Positions 33,650 through 42,221 are shown, counted from the first letter of the stretch. The stretch: DNA of 64,000 bases from CAZSSH01 sp964609825 (GCA_964609825.1 CAZSSH010000005.1:372001-436000); one strand, 5' to 3'. Translations and numbers: made by a program. The notes: generated from the letters alone by a model not told the origin.

Positions 33650-35002
33650 TTACAGCATGATCGAGCCGCCGGCGGCGAGACGTTTTCTGACCTCGGCGGT
33701 GTCAACTTGCGACACCTTGACCGCGTGGTCCAAGGCGCAAGTTGCCGCAATCCCGGCCGCTTCGCCGCATTGATTTAAGTTGACCATCACCCGGACGGCG
33801 CCAAAGGCCGACTCGTCGGCGTCGATCATCCGCCCGGCGGCGATAAAGTTGACGGCATGACGGGGGATCAACGACCCGAGCGGGATTTGGTAATAAGGCA
33901 AAAATTGACCCTCGGGAAGCCAGCGGCGCTTGGCGATCAATTGGTTGGCGGCAAAAATCGTCTCCTCGCCGTTTAAGCGGCGAAACATAATTTGGTCGCT
34001 GTCGGGGCTGTGGATGTCCACCGGGTAAGTCCCGTTGGCAATCGCGTCGGGGCAGGGGGCGCCGCTCAACAATGTTTCACCGACAAGCGGCGTCAGGGAT
34101 GAAATATGAAGTCCGTCTCGGATGCCGATCATGGCCGGGAGCGACAGCAAGCCGAGTTGGCGGTCGGGGTACGCGGCGCGCAATACGCGGTCAAGAGCCC
34201 CGACCTGAATCCGGCTCTCCAGCTCGGCGCGGGTAATCGAGCAAGTGTCCAAGGTGCCGCCGTTTAAAATCCGCGTCCCCGCGAGCATATAAGCACTTGT
34301 CCCCGGGATATCCATCCCCCAGTAATAACCGCAGGGGAGCTCGGGCTCGGCGGCGCGGTTGGCCTCGACGAGCTTTTTGAGATCAATGTTGTTGGGCCAG
34401 TCCTGAAATACCGCGCAACTGGTGGCGGGTTGCTCTCGCTGGTGGCGGTACATTTCACTTTTGGCGGCGCGGCAGACAAAGCCGTCGCCGGTGGCGTCGA
34501 TAAAATACCTGGCGCGGACGGCGAAGCGTTCGCCGCGACCTTGCAAGACCGCATAATCAATTTCGCCCGGCCCTTTCATCACCACACCGGAAAACGCGGT
34601 GTGCAAATAGACACTGATGTTCTTTTCCGCCGCGACCATCCGGTCCAAGACCAAAGTAAGCTGCTCCGGGTTGAAACGCACGCCGTGTTCGGCTTGTTTG
34701 GGGTCGCGGAAATTGCTGACGGCATTGGCTTGGTCAAGCCGGATACAGGCCTCCTGGGTCAACCCGGCGATGATTTGCTGTTGTTTCGCGGTGTCAAAAA
34801 AGGTGTGCCACATCCCGACCAAGCCGAGCGTCGCTACGCCGCCGAAGCGCCCGCTTTGCTCAATTAACACCACTCTCGCGCCCGAGCGGGCCGCCCGGAT
34901 GGCCGCAAAGACGCCGGTGCAGCTGCCGCCAATCACGCAAATATCGGTTTCGGCAAAGACCGGGACGCTCTCGGCGGGCAATGACAACATTTGATTTTTC
35001 AT
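33650..35002 (-). CDS. FAD-dependent oxidoreductase (FAD_oxidored family)
   Basis: 450 residues, AGAGGACAAACT before the ATG. ETDICVIGGSCTGVFAAIRA (18-37) is the dinucleotide-binding GxGxxG-type fold (here GGSCTG), followed by ARVVLIEQSGRFGGVATLGL. The C-terminal RHAVNFIAAGRMIDADESA and GEAAGIAATCALDH close the FAD site, as in the PF12831 family. It is likely a cytoplasmic dehydrogenase of unknown substrate. It lies divergent from the PocR-AraC regulator, which probably controls it, and convergent with the DeoR-controlled operon. It may supply an oxidised sugar acid to that operon, but this is inference only. Confidence 0.8.
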   Translation of the reverse strand: MKNQMLSLPAESVPVFAETDICVIGGSCTGVFAAIRAARSGARVVLIEQSGRFGGVATLGLVGMWHTFFDTAKQQQIIAGLTQEACIRLDQANAVSNFRDPKQAEHGVRFNPEQLTLVLDRMVAAEKNISVYLHTAFSGVVMKGPGEIDYAVLQGRGERFAVRARYFIDATGDGFVCRAAKSEMYRHQREQPATSCAVFQDWPNNIDLKKLVEANRAAEPELPCGYYWGMDIPGTSAYMLAGTRILNGGTLDTCSITRAELESRIQVGALDRVLRAAYPDRQLGLLSLPAMIGIRDGLHISSLTPLVGETLLSGAPCPDAIANGTYPVDIHSPDSDQIMFRRLNGEETIFAANQLIAKRRWLPEGQFLPYYQIPLGSLIPRHAVNFIAAGRMIDADESAFGAVRVMVNLNQCGEAAGIAATCALDHAVKVSQVDTAEVRKRLAAGGSIML

Positions 35003-35128
35003 AGTTTGTCCTCTTTCCTTGATTGATTTTGATTTAATATAAAATGATTGCCGCCAAAAATCTTTGCAAATGATGTTGTTTTTTTGGCTTATTATGCTAT
35101 ATTGAAAATAATAAGTATAAGGATCGAT

Positions 35129-35956
35129 ATGGCGGAGTTGGAAAACGTACTGGACGCTTTTACCAAGTTGACCGGGTTGCCGGTGATTTGGAAGAGCGTG
35201 CGCAACAAGGGTTCGGAGTGCGGCTTAAATTTGTCGCACACCTTGCACTGCAATGCGTTTTGCCAAAAAGTCAAATCGACCAGGGCGGGGCTGCGGGCGT
35301 GCTCCCAAAACGACACCGTTTTGCTCCCCGCTTATTTTGAGGAGCACCGCACTCCGGAAATTTGCCGTTGCCACGCTGGAGGGATGGAGATCGTCGTTCC
35401 GATTTTTCGCGGAAACGAGTGCGCCGAGCTGCTGTTTGCCGGCCCCTTCCGGTTGCCGGGGCAAGCCGCGCCCAAAAATGCGCAGTGGAAGCGTTTGTTT
35501 GAGGAAATGCCGGAGCTGGACCGCGAAAAGGCGCTGGAGTATCTGGACTTTTTGGCCGCGATGCTGCCTCCGCTCTCGGAGTACAAAGACCGCGTCTGGC
35601 TCGCCAAAGCGGCGGGAAACATCCGCGATCCGCGCATCCGTCAAGCCGTCCAAGAGCTCAATATGCACCCGGAGCGAAAAATCGAAATCGAGCCCCTGGC
35701 CAAGGCCGCATTTTTGAGCGAGTCGCGGTTTATGCACTTATTTCGCCGCGAGACCGGGAGCTCGGTTTCGGAGTATGTCTCCAATCTCCGCATGGACAAT
35801 GCCAAAAAACTCTTGACCGAGACCGAGCTGCCGCTCTCGGAAATCATGGCGCGCTGCGGTTACGCCGATCAAAGCCGCTTTTGCCGCAAATTTCGCGAAC
35901 ATGCCGGGATGCCCCCCGGGCGCTACCGCAATCGTTACCGTCAGCTTGCTTTCTGA
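35129..35956 (+). CDS. AraC-family regulator with PocR sensor domain
   Basis: 275 residues from the ATG at 35129 with AAGGATCGAT upstream; the longer frame from 35048 runs through promoter-like DNA. The N-terminal ~150 residues fit the PocR domain (LTGLPVIWKSVRNKG, then CQKVKSTRAGLRACSQNDT, CRCHAGGMEIVVPIFRGNE with its cysteines). The C-terminal part has two AraC helix-turn-helix motifs (PLAKAAFLSESRFMHLFRRE, SEIMARCGYADQSRFCRKFR) and ends with PPGRYR. PocR domains sense small hydrocarbon derivatives such as 1,3-propanediol in Salmonella. It most likely controls the divergent FAD oxidoreductase. TTGTTT/TATATT (about 35076-35103) is a weak promoter candidate. Confidence 0.85.
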   Translation: MAELENVLDAFTKLTGLPVIWKSVRNKGSECGLNLSHTLHCNAFCQKVKSTRAGLRACSQNDTVLLPAYFEEHRTPEICRCHAGGMEIVVPIFRGNECAELLFAGPFRLPGQAAPKNAQWKRLFEEMPELDREKALEYLDFLAAMLPPLSEYKDRVWLAKAAGNIRDPRIRQAVQELNMHPERKIEIEPLAKAAFLSESRFMHLFRRETGSSVSEYVSNLRMDNAKKLLTETELPLSEIMARCGYADQSRFCRKFREHAGMPPGRYRNRYRQLAF

Positions 35957-36044
35957 TATTTTTCCCAAAAATCACTTGCAAATATAACATTTGGGTGCGA
36001 CAGTAATAACAGAGCATAATACAAAAGCAATACGGAGATTTTCT

Positions 36045-36517
36045 ATGACCAGAGACAGAGTTATCACGCTCCTGGCGATTGCTATTTTCGGGTTGTTTGT
36101 CGGTTTTTATTTATTGCAATTTTTAACCTTTCGCTTTATCGCCACATCGGACAGACGAGGGAATTTGGTTTGTAGAGGAAATTTATACGATATATGTACT
36201 GCGCTAAAACAATATGAAGATCGATATGGTGGACCTCCCGATCAGTTGACTCGATTAGTGGATCATGGTCTTTTGCAGCCCTCCCAATTAAAATGTCCCC
36301 TTTATCATAGAAAAAAATTCTTGGAATCAACTTTCTCTATGATCGATCAACTGAATGTGACTACATTTATGATTATAATAATGCACGGACTTCTGAGCTT
36401 ATAATTGATGCCAACAGTGACAAAATTATTTGTCAGGATTATGATTATAACCACAAAAATACTAAAATCGACCATATTAATATATTATACAAAAATCAAA
36501 AGGTCGAGAGTCGTTAA
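36045..36517 (+). pseudogene. Pseudopilin-like small membrane protein with -1 frameshift at an A7 tract
   Basis: From the ATG at 36045 (CGGAGATTTTCT) the frame encodes a TM helix (VITLLAIAIFGLFVGFYLLQ) and then CRGNLYDICTALKQYEDRYG and PPDQLTRLVDHGLL up to CPLYHRKK, a pseudopilin-like body without the FTLIE signal. At 36311-36317 seven A residues occur. In the annotated frame translation soon departs into unlikely sequence and stops at 36404. The -1 frame continues with ILGINFLYDRSTECDYIYDY and NARTSELIIDANSDKIICQD to the TAA at 36515. Joined at AGA-AAA-AAA the product is 157 residues. The A-AAA-AAA heptamer is a -1 slippery site, so it may be a programmed or transcriptional slip, a mutation or a sequencing error. 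Confidence 0.6.
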
Positions 36518-36525
36518 TCGTGTGG

Positions 36526-36565
36526 CTGCGCGTACTTCTGAAAACTGAATAACTTACATCGGTTA
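36526..36565 (+). repeat. Imperfect 40-bp repeat, copy A
   Basis: Starts CTGCGCGTACTTC and ends CTTACATCGGTTA. It shares most positions with copies B (36722-36762) and C (37295-37334). All three contain GCGCGT, then GAAAAYYRA, then RCATYGGT. It falls between the pseudopilin-like pseudogene and a short ORF. Confidence 0.7.
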
Positions 36566-36569
36566 CGCA

Positions 36570-36722
36570 GTGCCGGAATTTTCCGAAAATAATATTGTGG
36601 CTTGTAATATTAAAGATATAAAAGAAGAGACAGCAGATTCGCCTTCCGGTCCGTGGTTTTACATTTTTGAAGAAGTTGGAGACACTTATTATTTACAATG
36701 CATTGGACGACCACGGGCCTAA
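36570..36722 (+). pseudogene. Short ORF fragment, unknown
   Basis: A 50-residue frame from a GTG at 36570 without a ribosome binding site: VPEFSENNIVACNIKDIKEE, then FYIFEEVGDTYYLQC, ending RPRA. Coding-like amino acid use, but no start signal is visible, and an in-frame TGA upstream lies inside repeat copy A. It looks like the remaining 3' part of a small gene that lost its beginning. No family was recognised. Confidence 0.35.
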
Positions 36723-36762
36723 TGCGCGTCCTCCCTGAAAATCAGATAATTTGCATCGGTGT
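36722..36762 (+). repeat. Imperfect 40-bp repeat, copy B
   Basis: Starts ATGCGCGTCCTCCCTG and ends TTTGCATCGGTGT. Closest to copy A; one base longer in the middle. Directly follows the stop codon of the short ORF fragment and precedes the four-helix protein gene. Confidence 0.7.
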
Positions 36763-36803
36763 AAAAGGAATGTTATATTGACAAGGGAAAAGGTGGTTTC
36801 GTG

Positions 36804-37274
36804 ATGAACCCGACAAGGCAAGGAAGTTTAAATACAATGGAAAAGCGTACTTTTGACAAAATTATATTTTTTCCGTTGTTTTGCATTGAACTGGCGATTG
36901 TGATATTGGGGATTGCCGGTGTTTTTTCCTGTAATATCGGATTTGCCATCTCGAGTTTTATATTATATAACATTCTTTTGTTTCCAACTTTATTGGCGGC
37001 ATTCCTTTTAAGTTTTTTTTATAACAGGTTGAATTTTAAATTATTCATCACGGTTTCAATATTACAGCTGTACCCATTTATTTTATTATTTTTAACCAAA
37101 TATTTTGAAAATGATGACTTGTGGGGTAATGTAGTATGGGCGACTTATTTGTTGACCAGCATTGTTCAGTTGGCAATCATTTTCAGAGTTAAAAAATTTA
37201 ATATTTTTGCCAGTGCAGTTATTTTATTATTGAATTTTGCGCAGTGTGTATTTTTTCTGATGATGCCATCGTAA
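36804..37274 (+). CDS. Small AT-rich four-to-five-helix membrane protein, unknown
   Basis: 156 residues if started at the ATG 36804, which has AGGTGG seven bases upstream; an ATG at 36837 after AGGAAG would give 145 residues. Four or five hydrophobic helices cover almost the whole protein (IIFFPLFCIELAIVILGIAG, FAISSFILYNILLFPTLLAA, LFITVSILQLYPFILLFL, VWATYLLTSIVQLAII, FASAVILLLNFAQCVFFLM). Base composition is far more AT-rich than the flanking operons. No motif. It lies between repeat copies B and C. An immunity or accessory protein is possible but unsupported by any motif. Confidence 0.6.
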   Translation: MNPTRQGSLNTMEKRTFDKIIFFPLFCIELAIVILGIAGVFSCNIGFAISSFILYNILLFPTLLAAFLLSFFYNRLNFKLFITVSILQLYPFILLFLTKYFENDDLWGNVVWATYLLTSIVQLAIIFRVKKFNIFASAVILLLNFAQCVFFLMMPS

Positions 37275-37294
37275 TTATTTTGCTCAAATGATAC

Positions 37295-37334
37295 GTGCGC
37301 GTCCTCTCGAAAACCAAACAATAGGCATTGGTAT
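37295..37334 (+). repeat. Imperfect 40-bp repeat, copy C
   Basis: Starts GTGCGCGTCCTCTC and ends TAGGCATTGGTAT. Read in one frame it can encode ARPLENQTIGIGIE followed by a stop, where copy B gives ARPPENQIICIGV with a frameshift. The repeats may therefore be decayed coding sequence rather than recombination sites. Confidence 0.7.
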
Positions 37335-37374
37335 TGAATGACATTTATATTAACAATGCAAAGGCATATTTTAT

Positions 37375-37638
37375 ATGGAAAAATGGTACAAAATATTAAA
37401 GATTAATGAGTTAAAATATGCTTTGTGGTTGACAATTGCTCCTCCCGTCATCATTTTTTGTATTTATTTTTTCCCGGATTTTAAAGATTTTCTGGAATTT
37501 TTTATCGGAACGGGTGGAAAAATTCCATTACTCGTTGTAATTTTTGTTTTGTTGGTAATGCAAATCACCGGATTGTTTTTATGGTTAAAAATGATCGGTT
37601 ATTATCTCTTTCGTAAATTGAACTCAAAAAACAAATGA
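37375..37638 (+). CDS. Small two-helix membrane protein, unknown
   Basis: 87 residues with an AAAGG-like site about 12 bases before the ATG. Two hydrophobic helices (ALWLTIAPPVIIFCIYFF and PLLVVIFVLLVMQITGLFLW) and a basic C-terminus (RKLNSKNK). AT-rich like its neighbour. No family recognised. Confidence 0.55.
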   Translation: MEKWYKILKINELKYALWLTIAPPVIIFCIYFFPDFKDFLEFFIGTGGKIPLLVVIFVLLVMQITGLFLWLKMIGYYLFRKLNSKNK

Positions 37639-37897
37639 TTAATGTCAATATGACAAAAAATCAGGATGGAGGTATCTGATGGCTGAAACGGGATTCCGGT
37701 TTATCGTTCCGGTGATGACGGCTTGCTGACCACCTCCACGCTCAGGCGGGCGAGCTCGACGAGCAGTTTCCGCCGCCCGATCCCGATAACCGCAAGCCCT
37801 CGTCGAGACGGCGGATTCAAAAGCGAATACAAAACGCGCATATTGGCGGGATTGCCATTGATTATCAAAAAATATATCATAAATTACAACGCGGTCA
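37639..37897. other. Intergenic stretch with a GC-rich possible gene remnant
   Basis: No intact gene. Bases about 37700-37825 are GC-rich within AT-rich DNA and open in several frames (for example GELDEQFPPPDPDNRKPSSR on the plus strand, and GLAVIGIGRRKLLVELARLS on the minus strand). None has a start signal or a recognisable family. This may be debris of a gene or mobile element at the right edge of the AT-rich block. Confidence 0.4.
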
Positions 37898-37926
37898 TTG
37901 ACTTTATTGATCCATTGTGCTATAAT
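37898..37926 (+). promoter_or_regulatory. Near-consensus promoter of the GH38 gene
   Basis: TTGACT (37898-37903), a 17-bp spacer and TATAAT (37921-37926), 49 bases before the GH38 ATG. Confidence 0.8.
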
Positions 37927-37927
37927 A

Positions 37928-37952
37928 ATGATACAAAATAAAATTTAATCAT
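37928..37952. promoter_or_regulatory. Operator candidate upstream of GH38 (shared with the LacI promoter)
   Basis: ATGATACAAAA, nine bases, then ATTAATCAT-type ending: the 25-bp element has inverted ATGAT/ATCAT ends and lies one base after the -10 box. The same 11-base start and the same ATCAT end at identical spacing recur at 41121-41145 in front of the LacI gene. Confidence 0.65.
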
Positions 37953-37974
37953 TTGAGCCGTTGGAGATGTCGGA

Positions 37975-40900
37975 ATGTATGATCGCGAGTTTGAGTTGCT
38001 GCTGGAGCGTTCGGAAAAAGTTGCTCAAAGACTGAAGTCGTTTCTCTTTGCCGAAAAACTTCCGTTGTCGCTTTCTTGCATGATGACCGCGCCGGATACT
38101 TTGTTTGCCGACGCCGTTGCCGGCGAGTATCAGCCGTGCCGGGGCGGCGACACTTGGGGGAAACCGTGGGACAATGCCTATTTCAGGATCCAAGCTCAAA
38201 TCCCGAGCCATTGGCCACGGGAAAAATTGGCCTTGCGCCTCAATTTCTCAGGGGAGGGGATTTTGTTTGACGCCGCCGGCATCCCGGTCTACGGTTTGAC
38301 CAACTCGTCCTATTTTAAAGACACGTTTACCAAGGAGTATTATCATCTCCCGCCCGGTGGATATGCCGACGGCAGGCTTGACCTTTATTGCGAATGTGCG
38401 GCCAACGAAATTTGCGGGCTGGATGTGGATTACGATCCCCCCTTGGACACGCCGCACCGGTACGGCAAATTTTCCCCGGTCATCCGGGTGGCCGAGCTTG
38501 GCATTTTTGATTTTGACGTTTGGCATCTGGTTTTGGCTCTGGAGGTGCTGGCAAGTTACGCCCGCAAACTGGGTGCCGGCGACCATCGGGCGAGTTTGGT
38601 TTGCCGGGCCTTGGCCGATGTCTGCGACCGGTGGCACGACGATCCGCGCCGGGCTCCGGAACTGCGTAAAGCGCTGGAAAGATTTCTTGCCGGTCACCCC
38701 GGAGGCGCATTTGCGGTCACCGCGCATGCCGTCGGTCATGCCCACCTCGATGTCGCCTGGCAATGGCCGCTCTCTGAAACCGTCCGCAAAGTCGGGCGGA
38801 CCTTCAGCTGTCAACTTAAGATGCTGGCGGATTTCCCGGATTATGTATTCGGCGGATCGCAGCCGCAGCTTTATGAGTTTTGCCGGACGCGCTACCCTGA
38901 GCTTTTTGAGCAAGTCCGTCAGGCGGTGGCCGGCGGCCGCTGGGAGCTTCAGGGGGGGATGTGGGTGGAGCCGGACTGCAATATCCCCGACGCCGAGTCG
39001 CTGATCCGGCAGCTCTTGTACGGCAAAAATTTTTACCGCGATCAATTCGGCGTCGAAGTCACCAACGTTTGGCTGCCGGACGCATTTGGCTATACCGCCT
39101 CGCTGCCGCAAATCATCCGCAAATCCGGCTGCAACTATTTTTTGACCAATAAATTGTGTGTCAACCAATTCAACCGGTTCCCGCGCAACGCCTTTGACTG
39201 GCGCGGCATTGACGGCAGCATGGTATTGGCCTATTGTCCGCCCGAGGAAAACTACAACTCGGAGCTTTTGCCCGCTCAGATGATTGCCGCCGCCGACCGC
39301 ATGGCGGAAAATGACCGCATGACCGATTATCTGACCCTTTTCGGCATTGGCGACGGCGGCGGCGGCCCCAAAGAGGAATACATCGTCCGCGGTCGTTTGC
39401 TCCGTGATTTTGACGGGACGCCGCGGGTGAAATTCGGCAAGGCGGCCGATTTTTTTGCGTTGCTTGAGGAGCGTTACGGCGACAAGCTTCCTGAGTATGA
39501 GGGGGAACTCTATGTCGAGCTGCATCGCGGCACCCTGACCTCGCAGGCCCGGCTCAAGCGGGCCAACCGTCAATTGGAGCAAGAGCTCAATGCATTGGAA
39601 ATCCTCGCCTGCGGTCTGCCGTTGGCCGATTTTCCGTCCGCTGCGCTTGAAAAAGCGTGGAAAATATTGCTCCTCAATCAGTTTCACGATATTTTGCCCG
39701 GCTCCTCCATCGGGATGGTGTGTGCCGAAGCGGAAACCGCCTACGGTCAGGCCCGGTTGCTTTGCCAAAACACGGCCAATGCCGTCGGGCAGCGCCTTTT
39801 TGAGCCGAAACCGGACTCTCTGGTATTGGTCAACACTCTGGATGTACCGTTTCACCATCCGGTCGAGTTGCCGCCAAATTGGCACGCCGTTGAAACGTAC
39901 CCGGCGCAGCGTTGTCGTGACCGGACATTTGTTGCGGTCGAAATCGCTCCCCTGAGCTCCGTCGAGTTGCGGAAAATTGCGCTGCCGGTGACGCCGGAGC
40001 CGGTCATCGACGCGCAAACAGTGCTCGAAAACGATTTCATCCGTTATGTCTTTGCCCCTGACGGCACCTTGGCCGAAGCTTGGGACAAAGAGGCGGAGCG
40101 GAGCGTTTTGTCCGGCCCCGGCAACCGATTGCATCTCTATAATGATCACCCCAATTTTTGGGAGGCCTGGGACATCGACCGCTTTTACCGTGAGGAGGAG
40201 ATTGACGGCGGTTGCCGCTGCCGTCAATTGGCCGTAACCGGGCGAGGTCCGGTCTTTGACGAGCTCTCCATCGAGTGGCTGATTGGCGAAAAATCGACGT
40301 TGCAGCAAACGGTGCGGCTGGCCAAACACTCCAAACGCCTCGATTTTATCTGCGAGGCCGATTGGCACGAAAATCGCAAACTTTTGCGCGTCGAGTTTCC
40401 GGTGGCGCTCACCATGCCGGAGGCCGTCTCCGATATTGCCGGAGGATTTTTAAAGCGATCGACGCATTGCAATACGTCCTGGGAATTCGCCCGCTTTGAG
40501 GCGGCGGCCCACCGTTATTTTGATCTCTCGGAGACAGGATACGGCGTTGCCTTGCTCAACGATTGCAAATATGGTTACGCCGTCCGCAAGGATGCCCTCG
40601 ATCTGGCGCTTTTACGCGCTCCCAAGTCGCCGGATTGGGACGCCGATCAGGGGATGCATCACTTTACTTATGCTTTGCTGCCGCATCAAAACATGCTGGC
40701 CGACTCCGATGTCATGGCCGAGAGTGCCATCCTGAACCGGCCGCCCCGGTGTTTTGACGGTTTGGCGGGTCAGTTTCAATTGCCGTGTCATTGGTTCTGG
40801 TCTGACGGTGTCGGTATCGCGGCAATCAAAAAAGCGGAAAAAGAATCCGCCTGGATCGTCCGATTGGTCGAGCGGCGCGGTGCTGTTTCGCGGGCGGAGC

Positions 40901-41070
40901 TTGCGCTCAACGGTCGGTTTACGGTTTCGGAAACCAATTTGATCGAGTGGACCAGCATTCATCAATATCCGTTCTCCGACCGTATTGCCTTGACATTGAC
41001 CCCGTTTGAAATCAAAACCTTGAAACTGACTCCGGCAAAAGACGGTCCAAACAAAGAAAAATATCATTAA
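37975..41070 (+). CDS. GH38 alpha-mannosidase
   Basis: 1031 residues, no signal peptide, GGAGATGTCGGA before the ATG. The N-terminal ~240 residues are a sugar-binding module. The GH38 catalytic domain begins HAVGHAHLDVAWQWP (251-265), where the HxHxD residues bind zinc, followed by NVWLPDAFGY with nucleophile Asp369. A later QFHDILPGSSI (around 565-575) holds another zinc ligand. The family hydrolyses alpha-mannosides from glycans with retention. This is a full-length member, in the cytoplasm, preceded by its own promoter and operator and followed by the LacI gene. It should trim imported mannose-containing oligosaccharides. Confidence 0.93.
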   Translation: MYDREFELLLERSEKVAQRLKSFLFAEKLPLSLSCMMTAPDTLFADAVAGEYQPCRGGDTWGKPWDNAYFRIQAQIPSHWPREKLALRLNFSGEGILFDAAGIPVYGLTNSSYFKDTFTKEYYHLPPGGYADGRLDLYCECAANEICGLDVDYDPPLDTPHRYGKFSPVIRVAELGIFDFDVWHLVLALEVLASYARKLGAGDHRASLVCRALADVCDRWHDDPRRAPELRKALERFLAGHPGGAFAVTAHAVGHAHLDVAWQWPLSETVRKVGRTFSCQLKMLADFPDYVFGGSQPQLYEFCRTRYPELFEQVRQAVAGGRWELQGGMWVEPDCNIPDAESLIRQLLYGKNFYRDQFGVEVTNVWLPDAFGYTASLPQIIRKSGCNYFLTNKLCVNQFNRFPRNAFDWRGIDGSMVLAYCPPEENYNSELLPAQMIAAADRMAENDRMTDYLTLFGIGDGGGGPKEEYIVRGRLLRDFDGTPRVKFGKAADFFALLEERYGDKLPEYEGELYVELHRGTLTSQARLKRANRQLEQELNALEILACGLPLADFPSAALEKAWKILLLNQFHDILPGSSIGMVCAEAETAYGQARLLCQNTANAVGQRLFEPKPDSLVLVNTLDVPFHHPVELPPNWHAVETYPAQRCRDRTFVAVEIAPLSSVELRKIALPVTPEPVIDAQTVLENDFIRYVFAPDGTLAEAWDKEAERSVLSGPGNRLHLYNDHPNFWEAWDIDRFYREEEIDGGCRCRQLAVTGRGPVFDELSIEWLIGEKSTLQQTVRLAKHSKRLDFICEADWHENRKLLRVEFPVALTMPEAVSDIAGGFLKRSTHCNTSWEFARFEAAAHRYFDLSETGYGVALLNDCKYGYAVRKDALDLALLRAPKSPDWDADQGMHHFTYALLPHQNMLADSDVMAESAILNRPPRCFDGLAGQFQLPCHWFWSDGVGIAAIKKAEKESAWIVRLVERRGAVSRAELALNGRFTVSETNLIEWTSIHQYPFSDRIALTLTPFEIKTLKLTPAKDGPNKEKYH

Positions 41071-41085
41071 TTCCCTGATTGCCTA

Positions 41086-41114
41086 TTGACTTTTGTTTTT
41101 AAATGTGGTATAAT
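41086..41114 (+). promoter_or_regulatory. Near-consensus promoter of the LacI-pseudopilin-GH39-like operon
   Basis: TTGACT (41086-41091), a 17-bp spacer and TATAAT (41109-41114), just after the GH38 stop codon. Confidence 0.8.
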
Positions 41115-41120
41115 ACAGCA

Positions 41121-41145
41121 ATGATACAAAACATTTTTTTATCAT
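41121..41145. promoter_or_regulatory. Operator candidate upstream of the LacI gene
   Basis: 25-bp element beginning ATGATACAAAA and ending TATCAT, six bases after the -10 box. It matches the element at 37928-37952 in its first 11 bases and last five at the same spacing. Its location downstream of a strong promoter suggests the LacI-type protein represses both its own operon and GH38. Confidence 0.65.
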
Positions 41146-41160
41146 AGGAGATAAAAAAAA

Positions 41161-42192
41161 GTGCCAAAACAACCCAAACCCAGCGTGCGGTCGATTGCCG
41201 CGAGTTTAAATGTAAGTCCGATCACCGTTTCGCGTGTTTTGAGCGGTTCCCCGTCGGTGAGCCAGGAGACGCGTGACCGGGTGCTTGATGAAGTCAACAA
41301 GGTCGGTTACGACTTTTTTAACCGCTCAAAAATCCTCCGGCAGGAGCGCGACACCAACGTGGTGATTCATTGCGGCGAGGATAAATTACTGCAGGACCGC
41401 ATTTTCGGATTTTACTCGGATCTTTATTACCGCTGCGTCAAGCGCCTCCATGCCGAGGGGTTTCATGCCTATCTGGTCAATTATGACGAGCACCCCGAGA
41501 TCGCTTTTGAGGCTCAGGACAGCGCCGGCAATCTGATTTTATTGGGACCGATCGCCGAAGCGCGCTTTGCCGAGATCCGGGCTCGTTATCCGAAATTGTC
41601 AATCGTCTCCTTTGGCGGCAATGTCCACGATGTGCTGGAGGTCGGCTGCTCCGACTTTATCGGCGGAGCTTTGGCTGCCGAACAATTATTCGCTTTTGGA
41701 CATCGGCGGGTCGCAATGCCGTCGCCGCTCAACGAGCAAATTACCCGTAAACGCTACGGCGGCTTTTATGCCACCTTTTTGGCGCTGGGGGGCGAAGTGG
41801 ACGGATTGCCTTTTTGGGGCACGGGCAACCGCAACGGCGATGATCCGATGCTCGAAAAATTGATCAGTGATTACCTCAAAAATACTTCCTCCGACCGTCG
41901 CGCCACCGCCTTTTTTTGTCCGCAAGGTTATACTGCATTTTTTTTGATGCAGTACTTTGCCAAAGTAAATATCAGCGTACCAAAGGATTTCAGTTTGGTA
42001 ACTTATGATAATTTTGAAATGTTTGATCACACCAATCCGCCTTTGGCCCGGGTTTGGTTCAGCACCAAAGATTTGGTGATCCAAATTGTCGAAGCGCTGA
42101 TAAAATTTCGTAATTCTCCGGCTCCGCTTCCCGCCAGCATTGAAATCGCCCCCATTTTTACCATGAATCAATCACTTGCATTTAAGCCGTAA
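41161..42192 (+). CDS. LacI-family transcription regulator
   Basis: 343 residues starting at a GTG under GGAGATAAAAAAAA. The N-terminal helix-turn-helix (SVRSIAASLNVSPITVSRVL, then SGSPSVSQETRDRVLDEV) is typical of LacI/GalR. The following periplasmic-binding-like domain senses the inducer. Its recognition helix VSPITVSR binds DNA palindromes. The shared 25-bp element in front of this gene and of GH38 is the best operator candidate. It is the first gene of the pseudopilin/CBM/GH39-like operon and is likely autoregulated. Confidence 0.9.
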   Translation: MPKQPKPSVRSIAASLNVSPITVSRVLSGSPSVSQETRDRVLDEVNKVGYDFFNRSKILRQERDTNVVIHCGEDKLLQDRIFGFYSDLYYRCVKRLHAEGFHAYLVNYDEHPEIAFEAQDSAGNLILLGPIAEARFAEIRARYPKLSIVSFGGNVHDVLEVGCSDFIGGALAAEQLFAFGHRRVAMPSPLNEQITRKRYGGFYATFLALGGEVDGLPFWGTGNRNGDDPMLEKLISDYLKNTSSDRRATAFFCPQGYTAFFLMQYFAKVNISVPKDFSLVTYDNFEMFDHTNPPLARVWFSTKDLVIQIVEALIKFRNSPAPLPASIEIAPIFTMNQSLAFKP

Positions 42193-42221
42193 TATCCCCA
42201 AATAATCACAGGAGGTTTCCA

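Noticed and set aside
36526..37334. Integron-like gene cassettes with attC sites
   Set aside because: The repeats do not show the RYYYAAC and GTTRRRY core sites or strong fold-back structure, and no integrase is in the window.
37723..37941. 72-codon ORF before GH38
   Set aside because: Its TTG start has no site and it runs through the GH38 promoter and its -10 box. Treated as debris.
38248..40368. 706-codon open frame on the minus strand opposite the GH38 gene
   Set aside because: It lies wholly inside GH38, which has intact catalytic motifs, and is a by-product of GC-biased codon use. No ribosome binding site or recognisable family.
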